DNA of 64,000 nt from an uncultured Pseudomonadota bacterium (lineage in GTDB: Bacteria > Pseudomonadota > Gammaproteobacteria > Methylococcales > Methylomonadaceae): the NCBI GenBank assembly GCA_903928965.1, contig CAIYSZ010000100.1, forward strand, positions 1-64,000, read 5' to 3'. Positions within the stretch are counted from its first letter, which is position 1. Every line of letters starts with the position of its first letter. The notes beneath the pieces were generated by a model, which did not search any database, was not told where the DNA came from, and was given only the letters and a program-made list of their open reading frames with translations. Position numbers and translations under genes: made by a program. Shown here piece after piece: positions 58,648 to 64,000 of this stretch.

Positions 58648-58671
58648 ATCGCTTTTAAATTTAAAAGCGAT
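58648..58671. promoter_or_regulatory. 24-bp perfect palindrome before the phosphoesterase gene
   Basis: Half-site ATCGCTTTTAAA is followed directly by its exact reverse complement. It lies 33 bases before the ATG, so it could be an operator, or form a hairpin in the mRNA leader that hides or protects the ribosome binding region. Confidence 0.7.
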
Positions 58672-58704
58672 AGCGCCCGTCAATTATTTTTATGGATTAA
58701 AAAA

Positions 58705-59967
58705 ATGAAAAAAACATTAGTTTCCTTAGGCGTTGCGGCCGGTTTGTTCGCCGGTTCCGCCATGGCTGTTGAAGGCCCGGTGCCACAAGGCGTTAACAAA
58801 TTCCATCATGTTTTTTTGATCATGATGGAAAATCATTATTACCCGCAAATCATCGGCAACCCTAACGCCCCGTTCATCAATTCCTTGGCTAACCAAGCCA
58901 ACTTGGCGACCAATTATTTCGCGATTGCTCACCCTAGCTTGACCAACTATCTGGAAGTTGTTGGCGGCTCTAACTTTGGCGTGTTGAGCGACAACAACTC
59001 TGATTGGCACAACACCAGCTGCACCACCAATTTGGCCAGCGCCACCAGCAATACCGACGCTTATTCAAACGGCGCTCCTATTTGCCCTATTAGCGGCACT
59101 GGCGCCGACGCGGCGACCCCGGTAGTTGACACGGTAAACGAAACCTCTCCTCCGGACATTAACGCGGTCAACGAAATTGACGGCGTAAAATCCTTGCCAG
59201 CCTTGACCAACGTTAGCGGCAAAACGATTGCCGATCAATTGGTGGCCGCCGGTAAAACTTGGAAAAGCTACCAAGAAAACTTGCCGGTTGGCGGACCTGA
59301 CGGCGTTAACTATAGCGACGGCGTTTATAGCAATTTGAGCACTTTTACCGGATGGAATCCAGCCGCGCTGTCTGGTGAAGGCTCCGGCGCCATCGTGAAA
59401 CTGTACGCGGCTAAACATAATCCATTTGTTTACTTCGCCAACATTCAAGAAGGCGCAAACCCTGAATTGAGCTTTAATCAAATAGCAGGTTTTGACGGCG
59501 TCAGCGGTCTTTACGCCGACTTGGCTTCCGGTCACGTGCCTAACTTTTCTTTCATCGTGCCTAACCAATGCAACGATCAACACGGCACCGGCAATGGCAA
59601 CGCATTCTGCGCTTATGACCCAGGCACCGACGGCACTCAAGCAACCTTGAATCCTGCGTTGATTCAATTGGGCGACAATGCGGTCAACAAATTGGTGACC
59701 TCCATTAAAGCTTCCGAAGCTTGGAAACAAGGCAACAATGCGATTGTCGTGGTATGGGATGAAAACGACTACAGCGGCGTGCCTAACACCAACCAAGTGG
59801 CTTTGATCGTTGAAACCAGCGAAGGCAAAGGCGGCTTGAAAAGCAATAATTTCTACACCCACTTCTCTTTGTTGAAAACCCTGGAAAGCGCTTTCCGCTT
59901 GCCATGCTTGAACAACGCTTGCAATAGCGACGTTAAAGTAATCTCCGACTTGTTTACCTCTAAATAA
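58705..59967 (+). CDS. Secreted phosphoesterase (acid phosphatase / phospholipase C family)
   Basis: A 420-aa exported protein (signal peptide to S-A-M-A) of the phosphoesterase superfamily (PF04185). H-V-F-L-I-M-M-E-N-H-Y-Y provides the first metal ligands, A-H-P-S-L-T-N-Y-L the nucleophile area, K-T-W-K-S-Y-Q-E the substrate loop, and V-V-V-W-D-E-N-D the second metal site; T-H-F-S-L-L-K-T-L-E follows. Members hydrolyse phosphomonoesters or phospholipids in the periplasm or outside. Codon choice (many AAC, GGC, TTG, few rare codons) looks like a highly expressed gene. A strong terminator follows; a palindrome precedes. Confidence 0.82.
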   Translation: MKKTLVSLGVAAGLFAGSAMAVEGPVPQGVNKFHHVFLIMMENHYYPQIIGNPNAPFINSLANQANLATNYFAIAHPSLTNYLEVVGGSNFGVLSDNNSDWHNTSCTTNLASATSNTDAYSNGAPICPISGTGADAATPVVDTVNETSPPDINAVNEIDGVKSLPALTNVSGKTIADQLVAAGKTWKSYQENLPVGGPDGVNYSDGVYSNLSTFTGWNPAALSGEGSGAIVKLYAAKHNPFVYFANIQEGANPELSFNQIAGFDGVSGLYADLASGHVPNFSFIVPNQCNDQHGTGNGNAFCAYDPGTDGTQATLNPALIQLGDNAVNKLVTSIKASEAWKQGNNAIVVVWDENDYSGVPNTNQVALIVETSEGKGGLKSNNFYTHFSLLKTLESAFRLPCLNNACNSDVKVISDLFTSK

Positions 59968-59995
59968 TTTAGAGACTAGCTAGTCAATAAAATAG

Positions 59996-60029
59996 CAAGG
60001 CCGCCCTTGGGCGGCCTTGGTCATTTTTA
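59996..60029 (+). terminator. Rho-independent terminator after the phosphoesterase gene
   Basis: CAAGGCCGCCC and GGGCGGCCTTG form an 11-bp stem around a minimal loop, followed by GTCATTTTT. It also lies downstream of the convergent thioesterase gene and could serve both. Confidence 0.88.
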
Positions 60030-60110
60030 GCATCTTGATTTTTAGATGCCCGCAATTTTGAGCCTATCTCTGCGTATAATCAGAGTAAGGACAGTTAGGA
60101 CCGGCGGCGT

Positions 60111-60539
60111 TTATCCCGGATATAAATAATTCCGGAGCGCCTTAACCAAGACTTCCGGCACTGGAATCGGCGACAAGCGCGCGTCTTGCAGCCGCATGAA
60201 CGCCACTTGCTGCTCGCCTTGGGCGATTAATTCCTCGCCGCCCGCCGTGCTGCGAAAATAATCAAAATGCATACTAACCCGGCTTTGGCTAATGGCGGCG
60301 GCGTACATTTTAATCACCACCTCATCAAAAGCGAACAATTCGCTGAAATAATCGCAACCGACGCGGGTAGTGACGATGCGTAAATCCTGTTGCAGCTCTT
60401 GCAATAATTCCGGAGCGAATTCACGTACGAACATTTCGCGCGCGCGCCCTTGCCAGCGGATATGGTTAGCGTAGTAGACGTTGCCGACTAGATTGGTTTC
60501 CTCGAAGCCGACGACATGCCGGTAGGCGTAGCCGCTCAT
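60111..60539 (-). CDS. Enediyne-type acyl-carrier thioesterase (hotdog fold)
   Basis: A 142-aa 4HBT-superfamily protein counted from MSGYAYRHVVGFEET; a longer open frame upstream overlaps the synthase and is not used. Y-R-H-V-V-G-F-E-E-T-N-L-V-G-N-V-Y-Y-A-N-H-I-R-W-Q-G-R-A-R-E is the signature of the thioesterases of enediyne clusters (CalE7, SgcE10, DynE7), which release the polyene from the iterative synthase; they use an Arg in place of the usual acid. The ATG overlaps the stop of the synthase gene by 4 bases, so both are made together. A general acyl-CoA thioesterase is the alternative, but the gene pair argues for polyene release. Confidence 0.82.
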   Translation of the reverse strand: MSGYAYRHVVGFEETNLVGNVYYANHIRWQGRAREMFVREFAPELLQELQQDLRIVTTRVGCDYFSELFAFDEVVIKMYAAAISQSRVSMHFDYFRSTAGGEELIAQGEQQVAFMRLQDARLSPIPVPEVLVKALRNYLYPG

Positions 60540-63500
60540 GCATAACTCCCGTGTTCGATATCCTGAATCGCGCCTTGGTCCGGGTTGGGCAACAACACGC
60601 CTAAGGCCCTGGGATAGGCGGCGTCGCGCAGGGGCGCGGCGAAGCTGGCGATGGTATAAGCGCCTGCGGCCAGAAGCAACCACTGCTCGCCCGGCTCGGC
60701 GCGTAGAGTGAGCGGAGTATTGGCCGGCAGGGCGGCTTTTTTCAGGCATTCCATGGCGCACCAAACGCGGGTGGCGGCGACATCCAGGCTTTCGCCGAGT
60801 TTAGCGGCGAGCAATTCGGCCAGCGCATGGCGCTCCGCGCCCAGCAAGCCGCTCCAGACTTCCGCCGCGCGCGGCTCGGCGGCCTGCCAATCGCAGGCTA
60901 GCGCTCCCTGGCCGAATAGCTGCAAAGTGACGCCGCCGGCGTGCGATGCCGATAGGCTGGCGTCGTTCAGCAACTCCGGTTTGCCGTCCGGTCTATGCAA
61001 AATGGGCGCTGTGGCGCCGCGGGCGGGCACGAGTTCCGCGGGCATTTCGTCGCGTAGCGCGATGCGCATTGCGGCGGACGGGAAAAATTCATCCAGCTTT
61101 CTTTGCAAATACGGAATCAACAGCGTTTCCGACCATGGCGCGGAGTTAATTGGTTCAATGCGTTTCAATCGCAGCCCTTGCCAGTATTCGGTTAATTCGC
61201 CGTGTTGATCGTATAGCGCGACGTCATAGACAAAAAACTCGCCGTCGGATTCGCGTTCCCGCGCCGCCAGCCGCCGCGGGCCGGCGGCGAGCGGATTGAT
61301 CGGCAGCCAACGTTCCATGCCCGCCGGCAACAGCCGCGCGTGCGGAATGCAAGCCTGAATGGCGTGAATGGCGGCATCGCGCATGGCGGGGTCGCCTAAT
61401 ACGCAATCCTGGGGTAAAAAAGCCGCAAACCAGGGGGCCGCGCACGGTGAAATCGTCGCTTGGCAGCGGTAGGCGTCAAGTTCAAAATAAGCTTGCAGGC
61501 GGCGGAAGCGGCCATGATGAAATAATATGCCGGAATCGTACAGTTCCGTTGTGACATCCAAAGCCAATGCCCGCGCCGCCGGTTCAGTTTGAGTGAGGTC
61601 GGGCGCGTCCGGCGCGGCGAATACCGCCACCGCGCGGAAATGGTCGGTCTGGAATCCGGTTTGGCCGCAACGTAAAACGATTTCCAGCGCCCCGTCTTCC
61701 CGGCGCAAAACCGCCAGCCGCAAAGTCAGGGTTTGCCGGCGCGGCACGACCACCGGGCGCAGGAATTCAATGCGCTCAAATATCGGCGGTTGGTTTTGCC
61801 CGGCCAAGGCTTGCGCGGCTTGGGCCATGGCTTCCAAACCGATGACCGCCGGCAGCAATAATTCGCCTTGATAAACATGGTCAAGTAAATAGGGATCGCT
61901 ATGCGGCGATAATTCAGAATCGACCACCAGTTCGATACCTGGATAATAGACTTGGGTTTGCTCCAGAAAGCGCAAAAACGGCAGCGCCGCCCCCGGCAAG
62001 GGCAGCGCCGGCGTTTTGCCGATGCGGCCGCTGATGATGACGGCCACCGGCGGCCTTGGCGCGCGTAATAAGTTTAGCAACCAGGCTACGCCTTGATCCG
62101 GGGAGATAGGCGTCACGCCCTCCCGTAGCAGCGCATCGACCCGGCCCAGGCGCTCGCCCATGCCGACGCCGGACCAGATGGACCATTCCAGCGCCAAACA
62201 GCGGCTGGCCGGATGCCGGCGTTGAAAGTCCTCGGTCAGCCGGGTCAGCCAGGCGTTTGCCAAGGCGTAATCGGCTTCGCCGCGCATGCCGATACGGCCG
62301 ATGACCGAGCCGAAGGTCATGACGAGTTTCAAATCCTCCGCGTTGACCGCGGCCAGCAAATTTTTGAATCCCTGAATTTTCGGGGCCAGCGTCTCGGCGC
62401 AAGCCTCCGCGGTCAACGCGCTCAGGCCGCATGGCCGGTTCAGGCCGGCTCCGTGCAGAATAGCCGTCACCGGCCCCCATTCCGCCACGCTAGCGGCGAC
62501 CGCTTGCGCTACGCCGTCGGCGTCGGTGACATCCACGGCGTGGTAGCGAAAAACGGCGCCATGCGCGGCAAATCGTTGCAAATTGGCGGCTAATTCGACG
62601 TCTTGCTCCGGATGGGCTCGGCCTAGCAATATCAGCCGGACGCCATGGCGCCGGTTTAGCGCCAAGGCGCATTCGGCGGCAATGCCCTTGCCGCCGCCGC
62701 TGACCATTAACACGTCGGCAGGCGTCAGCGCCGGCGGCGCGGCGGAATCGTCCGCCGCCAAGATTAATTCCAATCGCGGTTCTTGCCGGACGCCGCTTGC
62801 GTCGTAATACACTTCCACCCAGTCTTGGGCGCGGGCGATTTCATCGGCCGCCCACCGGGCGGCGGCGGGAAGCGGCGGCACGTCGATCAAGCAAACGTTC
62901 AAGCGCGGGTATTCGGCATGCACGGTGCGGGCGAAAGCCGCCGCAATACCGTGGTGTTGCACTATCGCAAAACAAGCCGGCGGTTCCAGTTCAACGGCCG
63001 CACGCGCGGCGGCCAGTAAATCCGCTTCTGGCAAGGCCTCCAGTTCCGGCGGCAGACAAAACAACACCCCCTTGCCGGGGAGATTCGGCAGCAGAAGGGC
63101 GATTTCAGCCGCAAGCGGATGCTCCGGGGAGGCGACGATGCGCCATTCTCCGGCGGGGACGGGCTTGGGCTGGACGGCTGGCGGCGGGTTGGCGTCCAGC
63201 CGCCAGGAGAAGGCGCGCACCCAGGCGTCCACGCCGGGGGCGACGGCGGCAAGCGGCGCAGGCGCGCCATGGGCTTGCAAATCGGCCAAGGCGTCGGCGA
63301 TGCCGGCCACGGTGGCGGCGGCGTATTCGGTCGGGGCCAGCGGCGGCGGCAGCCGCAATTGTTGGCACAGTTCCACCACCAGTTGGCCGACGGTGATGGA
63401 GTTTAAATGCAAGTCTTGCAACAGCCTGTGCTGATCGCTTACCGCGGTTAACGGCAATTCCGCGCGCTCGGCAACCTTTCGCCGGGTTAGCTCCAGTAAA

Positions 63501-64000
63501 GAGCTTGCGGAATCCGCCGCGACACCCGCTTGAAATTCCGGCGGCGGTTCAGCGGCGAGGCATTGGCTGGCCGCGGCGGGCGGCGGCGAAACCGGAATTT
63601 CCGCGCCGGGCCGCGGCGCGGATTCACAGGGATTGGCGAAAAATCGCCGTTCCGCCGCTGGAGGCAAGGCGCGGTGAAAGCGGCCGGCGCACAAGGCGGC
63701 GCGCCGCAGCGGCGCGCCGCGGACATAGGCGGCCGCCAGCGCGTTGAACAATGGCCGCAGACTGTCGCCGCCTACGTCCAGCGGCAACGCGGGAATCGCG
63801 CCGCCGTTGACGGCGGTTAGATGGGCGAGAATATGGCCGGGGCCGACTTCGATCAATAAATCGGCGGCGGCGGCCAGTTGCTGAAAAGCTTGACTAAAGC
63901 GCACCGGCTCGGTGATTTGCCGGGTCAGCAATGCCGCCAAGTCGGCGTCGGCGTCTAGCGTGCGTCCGGTTACCGTGGAAACGACCGGAGCCAGCAAGTG
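60536..64000 (-). CDS. Enediyne-type iterative polyketide synthase, C-terminal 1150 residues (5' end off window)
   Basis: Partial: the frame is open to the right edge. In the visible part, residues 1-90 are the end of an acyltransferase (L-I-E-V-G-P-G-H-I-L); 165-245 an ACP with pantetheine Ser200 in L-H-L-N-S-I-T-V-G-Q; 428-645 a ketoreductase (S-G-G-G-K-G-I-A, Y577 in A-D-Y-A-L-A-N); 690-950 a dehydratase (H707 in H-V-Y-Q-G-E-L-L-L-P); about 960-1150 a phosphopantetheinyl transferase-like domain (S-A-S-H-A-G-G, W-C-A-M-E-C-L-K-K). AT-ACP-KR-DH-PPTase is the order of PKSE synthases, which self-activate and make a conjugated polyene. A ketosynthase should lie beyond 64000. The second PPTase motif has Met where Lys is usual. 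Confidence 0.85.
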   Translation of the reverse strand, partial: HLLAPVVSTVTGRTLDADADLAALLTRQITEPVRFSQAFQQLAAAADLLIEVGPGHILAHLTAVNGGAIPALPLDVGGDSLRPLFNALAAAYVRGAPLRRAALCAGRFHRALPPAAERRFFANPCESAPRPGAEIPVSPPPAAASQCLAAEPPPEFQAGVAADSASSLLELTRRKVAERAELPLTAVSDQHRLLQDLHLNSITVGQLVVELCQQLRLPPPLAPTEYAAATVAGIADALADLQAHGAPAPLAAVAPGVDAWVRAFSWRLDANPPPAVQPKPVPAGEWRIVASPEHPLAAEIALLLPNLPGKGVLFCLPPELEALPEADLLAAARAAVELEPPACFAIVQHHGIAAAFARTVHAEYPRLNVCLIDVPPLPAAARWAADEIARAQDWVEVYYDASGVRQEPRLELILAADDSAAPPALTPADVLMVSGGGKGIAAECALALNRRHGVRLILLGRAHPEQDVELAANLQRFAAHGAVFRYHAVDVTDADGVAQAVAASVAEWGPVTAILHGAGLNRPCGLSALTAEACAETLAPKIQGFKNLLAAVNAEDLKLVMTFGSVIGRIGMRGEADYALANAWLTRLTEDFQRRHPASRCLALEWSIWSGVGMGERLGRVDALLREGVTPISPDQGVAWLLNLLRAPRPPVAVIISGRIGKTPALPLPGAALPFLRFLEQTQVYYPGIELVVDSELSPHSDPYLLDHVYQGELLLPAVIGLEAMAQAAQALAGQNQPPIFERIEFLRPVVVPRRQTLTLRLAVLRREDGALEIVLRCGQTGFQTDHFRAVAVFAAPDAPDLTQTEPAARALALDVTTELYDSGILFHHGRFRRLQAYFELDAYRCQATISPCAAPWFAAFLPQDCVLGDPAMRDAAIHAIQACIPHARLLPAGMERWLPINPLAAGPRRLAARERESDGEFFVYDVALYDQHGELTEYWQGLRLKRIEPINSAPWSETLLIPYLQRKLDEFFPSAAMRIALRDEMPAELVPARGATAPILHRPDGKPELLNDASLSASHAGGVTLQLFGQGALACDWQAAEPRAAEVWSGLLGAERHALAELLAAKLGESLDVAATRVWCAMECLKKAALPANTPLTLRAEPGEQWLLLAAGAYTIASFAAPLRDAAYPRALGVLLPNPDQGAIQDIEHGSYA

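Overview
The window reads as chromosomal DNA of a moderately GC-rich gammaproteobacterium, most likely a methanotroph or methylotroph of the Methylococcales. That is an inference. It rests on a pabB gene overlapping a COG2054 (MfnE/Orf5-type) kinase, a pairing expected for tetrahydromethanopterin and methylofuran cofactor synthesis; on a pyrophosphate-type PEP carboxykinase candidate; and on gammaproteobacterial housekeeping order (trxB/ftsK, yajC-secD, ndk-rlmN, hisS-yfgM-bamB-der).

Layout. 1-2.8 kb: a lone amidoligase-like protein, a 16-bp tandem repeat and a SirB-like membrane protein. 2.8-7.8 kb (minus strand): DUF2959, kinase, pabB, an aspartate-type aminotransferase and trxB. 7.9-21.4 kb (plus strand): ftsK, a SemiSWEET, yajC-secD (no secF follows), ndk-rlmN-hisS-yfgM-bamB-der (der carries a one-base frameshift), tpx, queF and psd. 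21.4-26.1 kb (minus strand): a PAS histidine kinase coupled to a CheB-CheR-PAS fusion. 26.2-30.2 kb: an exported protein with a PEP-CTERM-like tail, a VKOR-type thiol oxidoreductase, and three envelope proteins rich in Gly, His or Pro, the last an alpha/beta-hydrolase-like lipoprotein with Asp at the nucleophile elbow.

30.3-42.8 kb is a defence island: a type IC-like restriction-modification operon (hsdM-fic-hsdS-AlbA_2-rhuM-hsdR) preceded by a macro-domain-like gene and an HD hydrolase. It is bracketed by the 5' stub of one hsdM and the 3' stub of another hsdR, as if a newer system had replaced the middle of an older one. Inside it, the rhuM/hsdR-start segment is partly duplicated and one copy is spliced to a broken DUF1016 nuclease.

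42.9-57.6 kb is mostly metabolic: a B12-binding radical SAM protein, the PPi-PEPCK candidate, serA-serB, a 1315-aa FAD/Fe-S oxidoreductase, an Rpn relic, a DUF1097 membrane protein and malic enzyme. PEPCK and malic enzyme meet at the PEP-pyruvate-oxaloacetate-malate node, and serA/serB drain 3-phosphoglycerate to serine.

57.7-60.0 kb encodes two secreted proteins, one a phosphoesterase with a 24-bp palindrome and a weak Pho-box-like site upstream. 60.1-64.0 kb (minus strand, running off the right edge) holds the most striking system: the AT end, ACP, KR, DH and PPTase domains of an enediyne-type iterative polyketide synthase, translationally coupled to an enediyne-type thioesterase. The ketosynthase and any further biosynthetic genes lie beyond the window.
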